64,000 nucleotides of DNA from Candidatus Altimarinota bacterium (lineage in GTDB: Bacteria > Patescibacteriota > Gracilibacteria > BD1-5 > UBA2023), in assembly GCA_028685185.1 (NCBI GenBank), contig JAQUEK010000003.1, positions 62,001 to 126,000 of the forward strand, in the 5' to 3' direction. Below are positions 1 through 10,942 of the stretch, one piece after another (position 1 is the first letter of the stretch; each line of letters starts with the position of its first letter). Position numbers and translations under genes: made by a program. Under the pieces are notes generated by a model that saw only the letters and a program-made list of their open reading frames with translations, did not search any database and was not told the origin of the DNA.

Positions 1-629
1 TCAAGCAATTTTCATCTGTACGTAGGATTCTTTACTCTTATCCTTACAGATTTCGCAAATGGATTTTTTCAGAATTTTGTGATGTAGTATTGTGTTTTGT
101 AATCAAGTGAAAATATTCACGCAACTCTAAGATTTAGGGAAGAATCATAATTATACAGGATCTTTGTCTTGAATGCGGTAACGCCTGCCGGATTATTGAG
201 GTCATCTATGGATATGAAAAATGCGTTCGGTTCTATGAATTCGAATAATCATATTGCAGAGTTTGAATTTAGATTGTTCTCTGAAAAAATAGTTCATGAC
301 ATAGAGCTTATCTTTTCTATGATTTTATTGTATTTATCGACATTGGTAACTTTATCTCAATCTGTTGTGCTGTTTATTGCAGGAACTGATGGGACATTTG
401 CCGACGTGCTGTTTTTTGAGAAATTCTCAAGCTTTGCATTTAGCTCATCAAGCGTTTTCTTAAGCTTTTCATTTTCATTCTGCAATGCGCTTATCTTTTG
501 TATGTTATTCTGGATGCTTACGTAATATTCATTATAGGTTTTTTTGAGATCGGATAGCTCATCAGCCTTGGCTATCTCTATAAGAAACGGTATTATAGCC
601 AGAACGGCTAGTATTTTTTTTACTTGCAT
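1..629 (-). CDS. Secreted coiled-coil protein, C-terminus cut by window edge
   Basis: The first 22 or so residues form a typical signal peptide (basic start, hydrophobic stretch, then AKA before DELSDL), so the product is probably exported. Residues 25-70 are rich in Lys, Glu, Leu and Asn with heptad-like spacing and likely form a coiled coil. A Ser/Thr/Pro linker follows, then a region with no family I recognise. Several TGA codons fall in frame downstream of residue 90 and must be read as glycine; under the standard code the gene would stop at 357. No stop is reached before base 1, so the C-terminus lies outside the window. It points the same way as the RNase HII gene upstream. Function unknown; an envelope or pilus-related role is only a guess. 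Confidence 0.75.
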
Positions 630-665
630 AATAATAGTTTTAGGAATAAATCTAAGTTTAGCATA

Positions 666-1304
666 CTATATCGAAAAACCTCCTGAAATCAACCTATTTT
701 TTATGGGCTTGTATGATTTTCTGTGTATAGGTGTGACTCAGAATTCATCCAGAGCAAGCTGGTGTTTTTTTGTTCAATATCATTTATGGATTCCGAAGAA
801 ATGTTTTTTGTATTTTTTCCCTAATTCGACCATAAGTTCATCCCTATAGACCTTTGCGATTATCGATGCTGCCTTTATCTCATCTACGAGATCATCTCAT
901 CGGATTATATATTCGGTCTTTAACGAAGTGTTCTTGAATTTATAATTGTCATTTCAATCAACAAGTATTTTTGATATGTTTTCCTCTGACATAGAAAGGA
1001 AAAAATTTGAAATAGCCCTTTCCATAGCCATTTTATTTGCATTTCTTATGTTTATCTTGTCTATGATCTTGCTGCTTGCCTCTCAGATTCAGAAATATAC
1101 CTTTTTCTCCTTTTTAAGGTTTTTCAATTCCTCAGATATCTCTTTCCTCTTTTTTGCTGATAATTTCTTGGAATCCTTAAGTTTTCTTATGACATCAAGA
1201 TTATCATTGAATTTCGGATCGAATCAGAAAACAGCAGCAACTACGGGCCCAGCCCAGCTTCATCTTCAAGCTTCGTCTATTCAGACCATTATTTTATTTA
1301 CCAT
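666..1304 (-). CDS. rnhB: Ribonuclease HII
   Basis: Removes RNA from RNA/DNA hybrids, including single misincorporated ribonucleotides and replication primers. With TGA as glycine the 212-residue protein opens with GIDEAGRG (residues 8-15) followed by WAGPVVAA, the classic first motif, giving catalytic Asp10 and Glu11. The later DDLVDEIKAASIIAKVYRD stretch supplies the third acidic residue and the KAASIIAKV signature, and the C-terminal GYGTKKHQLAL and TPIHRKSY motifs are intact. Length matches bacterial RNase HII. Three of the four glycines in the first motif are TGA, so a standard-code reading destroys the gene; the plus-strand frame over it is a shadow. Confidence 0.96.
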
Positions 1305-1377
1305 TTTAAAAATTTATTTGAAAAAACATTTAATACCGTTAATATAACAAAAAATTTATATTCTTCAACTAAAGTTT

Positions 1378-1917
1378 ATGAGCGATATTTTCAATGAGTA
1401 CAAAAAGCAGAAATCAAGAAGGAACATTGTGATAATTTCATTAAGCCTTGTATTTGCATTAAGCATAAATGCATTCCTTTTCGATACGAATGTCTGAAAG
1501 AAGATACAGACCTCAGTAAGGAACTATGATGATACATCCAAGGAAGAAGTGAAGAAAGATCTATATTTCGAATCTACATGAAGTTGAACTGATATCCTAG
1601 AGCTTAAAGCATGAACAAGCTTTTCTAAAGCAGATAGTCTGAACCTTTCAATCCTACTTAATCCTGAAGTCCTTAAATTAGCGGATTTCACATCTGATGA
1701 TAAGGATGTTCAGATAACAAAGATTGCAAATGATCCAGGAGTTTTTAATTTCACGATAAAATTCAAGGATCCTCAGGATATAAAATCATGAGATGTTCTG
1801 GCTAAGCTTCTGCTTAACAGACTGAAGCAGGAAAATACAAGCATCAATCTTGCTCAGACAATGTTTATAAGTGAAGGAAAGACATATGAGCTTACCAATG
1901 AATCAATGGATTACTAA
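1378..1917 (+). CDS. Membrane-anchored extracytoplasmic protein
   Basis: 179 residues. A short basic N-terminus (residues 1-16) is followed by a hydrophobic segment at about 17-33 that should act as an uncleaved signal anchor. The remainder is soluble, with alternating polar and beta-forming stretches (for example DILELKAGTSFSK and FNFTIKFKDPQDIKSG). This resembles the layout of cohesin-like or other beta-sandwich surface domains, but I cannot assign a family. TGA appears four or five times in frame as glycine. It is followed at once by a strong terminator, so it is probably a single-gene unit. Confidence 0.7.
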
Positions 1918-1931
1918 AAAATCCGAAAATA

Positions 1932-1970
1932 AAAATCCGATTTATTATTAAAATCGGATTTTTTTTTATT
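1932..1970 (+). terminator. Intrinsic terminator after the 1378 gene
   Basis: A perfect 10-bp inverted repeat (AAAATCCGAT / ATCGGATTTT) with an 11-base loop of TTA repeats is followed by a run of T. It lies 14 bases after the stop codon. Confidence 0.88.
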
Positions 1971-2034
1971 TTTATTTTGGTTGTTTTTTAAAATTTTTGT
2001 ATAGAATAGGTCTTTAATTTAACAAAAAAATAAA

Positions 2035-3459
2035 ATGAAAAAGCACGATATATTAGAGAGAATCTTTGTGGAAAAACTGATTTTCTGATGAAAATGATTA
2101 GCAAAAGCACCGGATTGAAAAAAGATAATAATAACCTGAGGTGTTATTCCTGAAAGCATTGTTAATCTGAGGATACTTAAGATAAAGAACAGCTATATCG
2201 ATGCTCAAGTTTTGGATGTCGTTAAGAAATCACCATTGGAGGATAAGCTGCCTGATCATTTTCAGGTTTATGGAGGTTGCAAATGGCTTCCAATCAAGTA
2301 TGAAAAACAGCTTGAAATAAAGGAAGAACAGGTTAGAGAAGCCTTATATCATATAAGGGAATTCACTGAGAATACGAATTTCCACAAGATCGTGGCCTCT
2401 CCTGAAATTTACGGATATCGAAATAAGGTTGAATTCTCCTTTTGAAAATATATTTCTTCAAAAGAGCAGGTTCATGATGATTTCAGATTCTGATTCCATA
2501 AGCAGTGAGAATTCGACAGGATAATAAATTGCAGCTATTGCGTTTTAGCAGATGATGAGATAAATGAAATATTCAAGGAAGTGGATAGCTTTTCCAGAAA
2601 ATCAGGATTACCTACATACGATCCGTTCAATCATGATTGATTCTGGCGTCATTTCGTCGTAAGGAAAGCTTTCTATACTTGAGATATAATGATAATCTTC
2701 AGCGTGAATACCAATTATTCAGGATATTCGAAAATACATAAATCGGATTTGGAAAAATTTTCAGCTGAAATAAGCGAGAAATTCAAGAACATCAAATCCG
2801 TATATATCTTATGAAATACATGAAAAGCTGATATCGTAAGCTGAGACTTCAGGCTTGTTTTCTGAAAGGAAACCATAAGGGAAAAGCTTTTTGATTTCGA
2901 ATTCGAGATTAATCCGAAAAGCTTTTTCCAGACTAATTCTAAATGAGCTGAAGTTCTGTATTCTCAAGTCATGAATCTTATAAAAAAGGAGAAGAGTCTT
3001 GATGTTGCACTTGATCTTTATGCATGAACATGAACGATATGAATAATCTTATCCAATCTGTTCAAGAAAGTCTATTCTGTCGAGCTTGTTAAAGAAGCAA
3101 GCTTAGACTGAGAAAGAAACGCAAAACATAATAATGTTTCGAATATAGAGTTCGTGAATGCGAAAGTCGAGGACTTCCTAAATGAATTCGAGACTGATAT
3201 CCGAAAGGAGACCGGTCTAGTCGATCTCCTTATCATCGATCCGCCAAGAGATTGAATGCATCCTGATGCTCTCCCTAATATAATAAAATTCAACGCCTCT
3301 CAAATAATCTATGTAAGCTGTAATCCTTCAACATTAGCTCGTGATCTTGATTTCATCGTAAAGAATTCAGGATATGAGATCACTGATGTCATACCCGTAG
3401 ATATGTTTCCTCATACTCATCATATAGAGACAGTCGTCAGATTAGAGCTTAAAAAATAA
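2035..3459 (+). CDS. rlmD: RlmD/TrmA-type rRNA (uracil-C5) methyltransferase
   Basis: 474 residues. An N-terminal TRAM-like RNA-binding domain (about 1-65, with GGKGLAKAPDGK) is followed by a class I SAM-dependent methylase of the RumA/TrmA family. Diagnostic motifs near the C-terminus are LYAGTGTIG (SAM binding), IIDPPRDG and VSCNPSTLARD, whose Cys is the catalytic nucleophile that attacks uracil C6. It most likely makes m5U in 23S rRNA, although TrmA-like or RlmC-like specificity cannot be excluded. The [4Fe-4S] region looks degenerate: only GGC of the usual C-x5-CGGC remains, plus a later NCSYC. Many catalytic-region glycines are TGA. Confidence 0.9.
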
Positions 3460-3472
3460 TTTCTGATCCTAT

Positions 3473-3508
3473 AAAAAATCACCAATTTTTAAAAATTGGT
3501 GATTTTTT
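3473..3508 (+). terminator. Intrinsic terminator after rlmD
   Basis: An 18-bp perfect inverted repeat (AAAAAATCACCAATTTTT and its complement, directly abutting) ends in TTTTTT, 13 bases downstream of the rlmD stop. Confidence 0.88.
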
Positions 3509-3577
3509 GCATTAAAATCGAAATTATGTTAATCTTTAACAAACAAAAACAAATTTAATTTTTTAATTTATGACACT

Positions 3578-5206
3578 ATGGCAGAGAAAAAACAAGAAAG
3601 CAGTTCAAATATCGAGAAATTCCAGAAAGAATTCAAGACAGTGACATTTGATAGCGAGGTAACTACAGATGAGCTTGTAAAGCTTAGGGAAGAATACGAG
3701 AAAACAAAAAATGATATATCAGAATCCACAAAAAAAGAAATAGAGAGATTTTTGGAATCTACAGCAAAAACAATGATAACTTGAGGAGGTTTTGAAATCA
3801 GGGATCCTATAAAAGACGCTATTTTTCTTAAGAAAAATCTGAAATTCAACGAAGCTACAGTTAAGCTCATAATGAAGGATTATAATGAAAACGGATGAAA
3901 ATGAGTCGTTTATTCAGAAGATTTCGATGATAAGAATGTATTATTTTACGCTAAAGGTAAATGGGCATCAGGATCAAGCTTGTTAAACAGGACTTGAGTC
4001 ATAATCTCACATCCTGAAAGCATTGGAAGGGTAGAAAAGGCATTGAAGAACGAATTGAAATGAAAACAGCCTGAAAAGCTACAAGTGCAAGAGTCAATGT
4101 CTTCAGCAAAAAAATCTCCAGTAATACAAGAACCGATGTCTTCAGCTAAGATCGTTCCACCAGTTGTAATATCTACTGCACCTGAAGATACAGAAAAAGC
4201 ACCTGCTGAAGAAGCAGTAAAACCTGCTGTAAAACCTGAGAAAAAATCAAAATCATCTGATTCGCATAAGAAAAAAACCAAAACATACGAAAAGAAAGAG
4301 AAGAAAATAGTTGAAAATCCTAGCGATTGAGATACTTGAGCCATTACTGGTGACAGAGTCATAGTAAGGAACGCCGATGACAGCAAGACATCTTGCTTAT
4401 TGAATAAGACAGATAGCGTAATACTTAATTGAGAGACAAAAAAATTGAAAAGATGATTGTATTTCTGAATTCAGATGGAAGACTGAACTGTCTGATATGT
4501 GCATTCAAAATATATAAAGCTTGAAAAGGCACCAAAAATTGAAGTGTCTTGAGAGACGATAGAACAAGCGAAAGCAAGATTGATATCTTCTATCGAGGCT
4601 GCTAAAGGTCTGGAAAAACAGGATAAAAGCGATATGGAAGCTCTTAAGAAAGCTGAAAATGAACTTCATTCAGCGATCAAGGAAGCAGAATGAGCAAGCA
4701 AGACATGAACATTGGAACAGATCATTGCCGCTCAAGCAAGACTTGAATCTGCTGTTGCCAAAAGAAATGAGATAATAGATAAGATGAAAGCTGACGGGGA
4801 AAAAGCAAAGGAGAAAATAGATACGACTTGATCGATATCTTCTGCAGATTTGGAAAAAATAGAAAAATGAGAGACGGTGGAAGTTGCAAAATGGAAATCA
4901 ACTACTGCAGATGATAGAAAATATACTTCTGAAGATAAGAAAGAAAATGAAGGTCCAGGAGTAGAATTCATAAAAGATGGAGAAACTTGATTCTTTAAAA
5001 AAGTTGAAATTTACACAAATACTTTTGAAATCTATAAGAAAAGCTGAAAATATATACTTGAAATGAATTGAAGCTGATTTTTCAGCGATGATACTTTGCC
5101 ATTTGAAAAAATGCCTACCAAGTCTGAATTAGATAAAGCTATGAATGAAATGTTGAAAAAAAAGGCTGATAAGAAATTTTCACAGAAACTTGAGATAGTC
5201 AGATAA
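3578..5206 (+). CDS. Large Lys/Glu-rich protein with SH3b-like segment
   Basis: 542 residues, no signal peptide visible. Residues 1-65 are helical; 150-230 is a low-complexity Pro/Ala/Lys region containing a short repeat (QESMSSAKKSP and QEPMSSAKIVP). Around residues 250-310 the pattern GDRVIVRNADDS...GYVHSKYIKLEK matches the shape of a bacterial SH3 (SH3b) domain. A long Glu/Lys/Ala helix that is probably coiled coil follows at about 320-430, and the C-terminal part may hold a second SH3b-like unit. The start at 3578 is chosen because the ATG at 3570 is in another frame. Function unknown; a scaffold or peptidoglycan-associated role is inference only. Confidence 0.75.
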
Positions 5207-5219
5207 AAATATCATAATG

Positions 5220-5255
5220 AAAATACCTCAAACCGGATCCGGTTTGAGGTATTTT
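5220..5255 (+). terminator. Intrinsic terminator
   Basis: Perfect palindromic hairpin (AAAATACCTCAAACCGGA and its complement) 13 bases after the stop at 5206. It separates the recoded gene from the standard-code gene downstream. Confidence 0.85.
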
Positions 5256-5477
5256 AAAAAAAATAGGATGGAAATTATAAATTTATAAGATATATTTGAC
5301 ACTTTATAAAAATATTTTGACATATTAATTTATTTTAATATATCTAAATAGACAAAGGTAATTTTTTAAATATTTTTTATATTAAAAAGATATTATTGGA
5401 TGTACAATATTTGTTCCATTTCAATTCCTTGTCATTTGTTCATTAACTCATCAACTTAAAATTGAAAGGAGAATAAC

Positions 5478-6077
5478 ATGTTAAAATTAATCAGTTTTCT
5501 AGTAATCCTGTTTTATGCAAATTCTTGTTTCGCGTGGTGCTATTTGAATGATGATAATGTCAGAATTATCGGCGTTTGGGAACCTGGACATTGTACTGAT
5601 GATTTCGAGGCTTATGGGTTTGGGGTGGCAATTAATTATGATGAAAATTACGCATATATAGGAGAAGCAAAAAAAAGCATGCCTAACGGGAAAGGAATAA
5701 TGGTCTATTATAAAAGTTTTAAAAAAAAAATAATTAGAAAGAGATATATTGGTGAATTCAAAAACAGTCGAATAATAACTGGTAAAGTGGAATTTGAGGA
5801 TGGTTCAAGTTTTGAAGGATCTTTTGACAAGAATCAAAATCCATATATTGGTTTGGGAAAATTTGCCAACGGTGAGTCTCATTATGGTAAATGGAGAGTA
5901 AATAATGACCAAGATGTTGTTCCAATTGATGATGATTCTTTTCTTACGCTGTTAGGAGGAACAACAATTGCAATGGTGTTTGTTGCTGCTACTGGAATAA
6001 TTTTAGTTGGTGCTGCAGCAATAGCTGCTGCATCTTCTTCTCCAGAGCTACTTTTAATAGTTTTAATACCAAAATAA
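5478..6077 (+). CDS. Secreted MORN-repeat-like protein in the standard code
   Basis: 199 residues. A signal peptide ends near CFA at residue 19. The middle contains MORN-like units (YIGEAKKSMPNGKG, YIGEFKNSRIITGKVEFEDG, GLGKFANGESHYGKW), and the C-terminus has a hydrophobic Ala/Gly-rich segment (about 157-185) that looks membrane-inserting. MORN units often act in membrane or lipid contact. Unlike its neighbours, it has no in-frame TGA at all; every glycine is GGA, GGT, GGG or GGC, and a good Shine-Dalgarno (AAAGGAG) sits 8 bases before the ATG. Terminators flank it on both sides, so it is an isolated unit. Codon use and ribosome binding site point to transfer from a standard-code donor. Confidence 0.85.
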   Translation: MLKLISFLVILFYANSCFAWCYLNDDNVRIIGVWEPGHCTDDFEAYGFGVAINYDENYAYIGEAKKSMPNGKGIMVYYKSFKKKIIRKRYIGEFKNSRIITGKVEFEDGSSFEGSFDKNQNPYIGLGKFANGESHYGKWRVNNDQDVVPIDDDSFLTLLGGTTIAMVFVAATGIILVGAAAIAAASSSPELLLIVLIPK

Positions 6078-6102
6078 AAAAAGTTGATGAAATAATGTAA
6101 TC

Positions 6103-6137
6103 AAAAAGAGTGATTTATTAACAAATCACTCTTTTTT
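6103..6137 (+). terminator. Intrinsic terminator after the MORN-like gene
   Basis: AAAAAGAGTGATTT, a 7-base AT-rich loop, then the complementary arm ending in T6. It starts 26 bases past the stop of the MORN-like gene. Confidence 0.85.
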
Positions 6138-6281
6138 ATTTTGGATTTATATAGAATTAATATTCGTTTTTTTAATTTTTAAATTTTTTATTAGAGTTTT
6201 TAGAAAAATCATCTAGAAATTTGCATAGAATCTAAAAATATGGTAATCTTGAATAAATATTAATTCACTAAACCATATATT

Positions 6282-8126
6282 ATGTCAGATAAGAACATGT
6301 TAGCAGGTATAGAAAACATACCAACTCAGAATGAAGCAGCCAAAATAGAGGCAATCCGTTCTGTTTTAGAAAAAATAGCTAATGTTAAGGATATCGAAAA
6401 AGAGGAGTTTAAGGATGTGAAGTCAAAGCAAGACCTTAAAAATGCTCTTACAAATATAATAAATAAGATTTCGTTTTGACATATCAAGCCTAGTGAGATT
6501 GCATGACCTATTGATGTTGTTGTTGAGACAATATGGAAATTGTTTGAATGAGCCTGAAATGCATGAAAAACTTTTTGGGATTGGATAAAGGAGAATTTCA
6601 GTGCTTTCTTGAATATCTTCAACGATAATTTCGGTACGCCTAATCAGCTTGCTGTAAGGTCTTTTGTAAATACAGTTTATGGCGTAGGTTATCAGATACA
6701 GTTCATAAGATGAAAATACCATGTAGTATCGCCGAACTGAACTTTGATATTAGAGACTGAAATGAAAGCTATAAACTGAAATGAGGAATGAACCTGAGCT
6801 AAGATAAGTAGCCGTAAAAAAGTATTGGAATCTATTCTTATGGAAAGATCGCTTACAGAAGGTTGAGATACAAAACTTAGGGATATCCTTGTTTATTCGG
6901 GTATAAGTCCTACTGATAAGAATAAGATAGATAAATTGGAACCAAAAGATCTTGCAAATGCATATTTGAGATATGCACAAAAATGAGAAAAGACAGCTAA
7001 ATTGATCCCTTGAGTAACTTCTGATGAAGTTAGAAAAATGAAAGATCTTCCACAAATACAAAAAGATTTCATACTTATACAATTAGAACCATCTTCTTCA
7101 TGAAATATGACAGAAGTTGACATGTGACCTTTTAAAAGAGCAATAGAAGAACATAAGAAAACTTTATTTGCAACAACAAGTAACCTTGCAGCGTTAAAAG
7201 ATATCACAAGCGAATGACTTTGAAGAAGTGCAGATATGCTCAAACATCCTAAGGAAATAATGAAATATGTTCAATGACCTGAATTGGTTGTTTTATTTAT
7301 AGCATTCATGGCTACAATGGTGTTTGATACGACTTGAAAAAGAAAAGAGATTTGGCAAACTGCGATTCTTGGATGATCAGCTTTCGTTATAGCTAATATG
7401 CTGACAAAATATTATAACAAGGATAAGGAAAAATGAGTACTTTATGCAATCTGAGCTTGAGCAGAAAAATGATCTAAAAAATCTCAAAGGAAAATTGAGA
7501 ATATAGAAAAGATGGCAGAAAAAATGAGTATGACACCAGAAAATCTTAGAGTATTCCTTGATATTACTGATATGCCAGCTGAAAAGATACTTAAAGGTGT
7601 TAAGATAGATAAGGAATGAGATTTAGCTTTTGAGGATTATGAAAATCTTTTTGATAAATGACAGAGAGATAGATTTGATCAAGCTTTCTGAGAATGAAAA
7701 TGAAAAATTAAGGTTCTTGAATTCCTTAAAAGTTTCTTAAAGGAAGCAGGAGGGAATGATATCGAGAAAACAAGAAAGAATCTTATCAAGAAATATCCTT
7801 TGGAAGATAATTTCATATTCTGACAGGTTTTCAGCTATGAACTATGAATAATTAAAAATGATAGGGATGCAAAAAATAAAGCTGAATCTAAAAAATCTGA
7901 TAAGGAAATCTTCGTAGAAAGTGCCACTATTGTTGTGGAACATTATGAATGAACTGGAAAAATATGAAGCATGGTCATTTCTAAAGAGATTATATTAAAT
8001 ACTATAAAAAATGAGAATATGAGTAATACAGATAAGATCTTATATTTTAAAGGATTCAAATGTACAAGTGAGAAAGATAAGAAAATAATTGAAGAGATAG
8101 TTAAAGAATTACAAAAACTAAAATAA
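6282..8126 (+). CDS. Large unknown protein 1 of a four-gene operon
   Basis: 614 residues, no signal peptide. The N-terminal third is helical and mixed; a hydrophobic pair around residues 335-375 (VVLFIAFMATMVF, then AILGGSAFVIANML after a short basic loop) should form two membrane helices. The C-terminal region is soluble and rich in Lys and Glu. About 40 TGA codons serve as glycine, which is why only fragments show under the standard code. It starts a run of four same-strand genes with gaps of 15-69 bases, so they are probably co-transcribed. I recognise no domain. The shared design (long soluble arms plus a central hydrophobic segment) suggests a membrane-associated complex. Confidence 0.8.
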
Positions 8127-8149
8127 ATAATATATAATTTTTAAGTCAT

Positions 8150-10927
8150 ATGGCAGGAGAAACAGGTATAGACAGATCTATACAAGAAAATAAAAATAAT
8201 ATTTCAGAGCTTCAAGCTAATTCAATCCAGAATAATGATATCACTGAATATCAATGAATTTTAGAACAGATAGCTGAAATGCTTTCACAGGATAAAGATA
8301 ACAAGGAAAATTCAGGGGCTCTTCTGGAATTATCAAAAAAGATAGCTGAAACTAATCCTATTTTAAGCGATCAGATAACTCAAATGATTGCAAGTAAGAA
8401 AACAACCTGAGAGATAAATCCTGCAGTTATCGCAAAAGTCCGTGAACAGATAGATGCCGTAAAAAAAGCAAAGGATGAATATATAAAAAGAAAGGCAGAA
8501 TATATAAAATGAGCAAAAAGCTGAAAATTTGAAAAAGTAGCCTGATTTGACTCAAGTCTTACAGAAGAATCCTTAATGGCAAGCCTAAACACGAATTTAT
8601 CAAATACAAGAGGTTCTGTAGAAGAACTATTCAAAGATAATGAATATGTCGACAGGATTTTTAAATTGGAAATCCCTTGAACCAAATTATATTACAAATG
8701 AAAAAGTTTGATTCCTTGAAATGAAGTTTCATGAACAGGTGATGCAAAATCGGATGTAATAAATTCAAGCAAGACATATCTGAATGAAATGGTTGATTTT
8801 CTTGAGAAATCAGCCCAGATAAAGGACTGAGTCTTGAAATTACCAGGTTGGTGGCCAGGATGAAAACATACTTTTAATAGCTATAATGAAAAATTGTTCT
8901 ATATAAACAAGATTCTGGAGGCGATGAATGAGTGAATGCAGGAACAGAACAGATGAATAATAAGCTGAATTGCTCACACTTGAGTCGATCTTCTATGATA
9001 TGCTGCTATACCGGTTTGAGTTACACTTATAGTTTTTTATGCATGAAAGAAGATATTACCCAGGATTCCTATCTTATGACCTTTGACATGAGTTGCTTCT
9101 GAATGAATCTGACTTGTAAGGGATAAGATCAAAAAATCCAGAGCATCAAGCGAAGAAAATGCTATCAATAACAGACCACATTATACTATAGAAGAAGTGG
9201 AAGGTTTGGTGGAGGGAACAAGATGAGAGTTGAAATCAAGATTGAATTCAACTTCTAGAAAAAAGAAGATATCTGATGCTGAATTTTCAACCAGAAATTG
9301 ATTGCTTGATAAATTCCAAGAGGATTTCGCTCGTTGAAAATTCAGGAAAATGTCAAAAGAAAAGATTGATGAAAGATTGAGAAGGATATTCGATTGAGAA
9401 AAATGAATAGTATCAACTGGTATTAATGTAGCAAAAACAGTTTCTGTAACAAGAGCAGTTTCTCCAAGAAACATTCCAATAGATCCACTTGATTCTAGAA
9501 TGAAAAGAATCTGAAAGAAACTAGCTAATGCATGATTATCTACAATAAGATGATGAAAAACTGTTGTAGGCACTTGAGTTATGGCATGACTTGAAGTATG
9601 AAGAACTCCAGTAAGTGCAATAAGAGAGAAAACAAGCACTTATGATAAAAAAAGGACGGCGGAATTCAAAAGCAAGGTTGCATCTTATTCTACAGAAGCA
9701 TTCGATCATAAATTCGAGTTCTCTCAAGATATCAAACCTATAATAGAAGCAATTGATAGCTTAAGCGGAGAATGAAGGGAACTGGAATGAGTTTTGAAAT
9801 TACATGAAAAAGTTAGTGCTATTAATCTTGAAATTGGAACAAATAAAGATGATATAACAAGAATAGAATGAGAAGTCAGAGCAAAAGTTCATGAAATAGA
9901 AATTAAGAAACAAGAGATAAATAGGTTTGAAAAATCAAGAACCAGCCTTGTCAATCCAGCTATTGAAAATGAAATTACAGCTAAAACTAGTGAAATAGAA
10001 TCTAAAAATATTGAAATAGAATCTAAAATATTAGAATTAGAAAAAAGCAAACAAGATTTAGATATTAAAAAACAAGAATTAACTAGTTTAAAAAAATCAA
10101 AAACAAGTACAGTTGATCCTATTTTGGATTCAAAAATAATAACAGTAGAACAAGAAATTGAGAATATAAAATTAAATATTAAAACAAAAAATTCAGAAAT
10201 TACATTAAAAAATTTAGAAAAAGAATGATTAGTAAATTTTACTAAAAGTCTTATAAATTCAACTACTGATTGACAGATTAATGTAAAAAATCTTGAAATA
10301 CAAAATAAATGAATAGAAATCACAACCATCGATTCACAGATATCAAGATTGAATCGTGAACTGACAGAGATTAATCTTAATATCACATCACAAAGCAATG
10401 CTCTTATAACAACAACCAACAAAGCTGCAAAAACTTGAATCAATAATCAGATAACTTTGTTAAAAGGAGAAAAAAGCAGATTAGAGTTGGATATCGAGGA
10501 AAAAACAACTAAAAAGGAAGAAAAATTAACTGAAAAGTCTGAACTTGAAAATAAACTAGAAGAACTGAAAAATAATAAATCAATTTCCACTGAGGAAAAA
10601 GTAGCTGAGTTAAAGAAACAACAAACGGTATTGGAAGGTGAATTGGTTAAATTGAAAGATGATCTAGATGCCCATAAAGCAGAAAAAACTGAGCTGAAAG
10701 AAAAATTAAAGGAAGCTAAAACTAAAGTCGAATGAGCTAAATTCAATACTATGGCAGAAACTCAAATTAAAGATGCATTAGCAAGAAAAACTACAGATCT
10801 TAATACGAAATTGGGTGAATTGGAAGTGAAAAAAGGAATAACAGTAAATACCCTTAGTAGATCAATAGATGAGATCTCAATAAAGGATATATTTACAAGA
10901 GTGGCTAAGAAAGCAGTCAGAAAATAA
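8150..10927 (+). CDS. Large unknown protein 2, membrane segment plus long coiled coil
   Basis: 925 residues. The N-terminal 250 residues are helical and polar. A hydrophobic stretch near residues 275-300 (LLGYAAIPVGVTLIVFYAG) is a likely membrane helix, with a second weaker one just after. From about residue 555 to the end the chain is almost wholly coiled coil, with repeated IEIESKIIE/LEIEKS-type heptads. That section has diverged repeats and GGN-poor, Lys/Glu/Ile-rich composition. The architecture resembles tethering or SMC-like arms, but no ATPase motif is present. Second in the operon; no family recognised. Confidence 0.8.
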
Positions 10928-10942
10928 TGTTAATATCATAAA

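Noticed and set aside
946-1347. 133-residue plus-strand frame
   Set aside because: Shadow of RNase HII on the minus strand, whose motifs are unmistakable under code 25.
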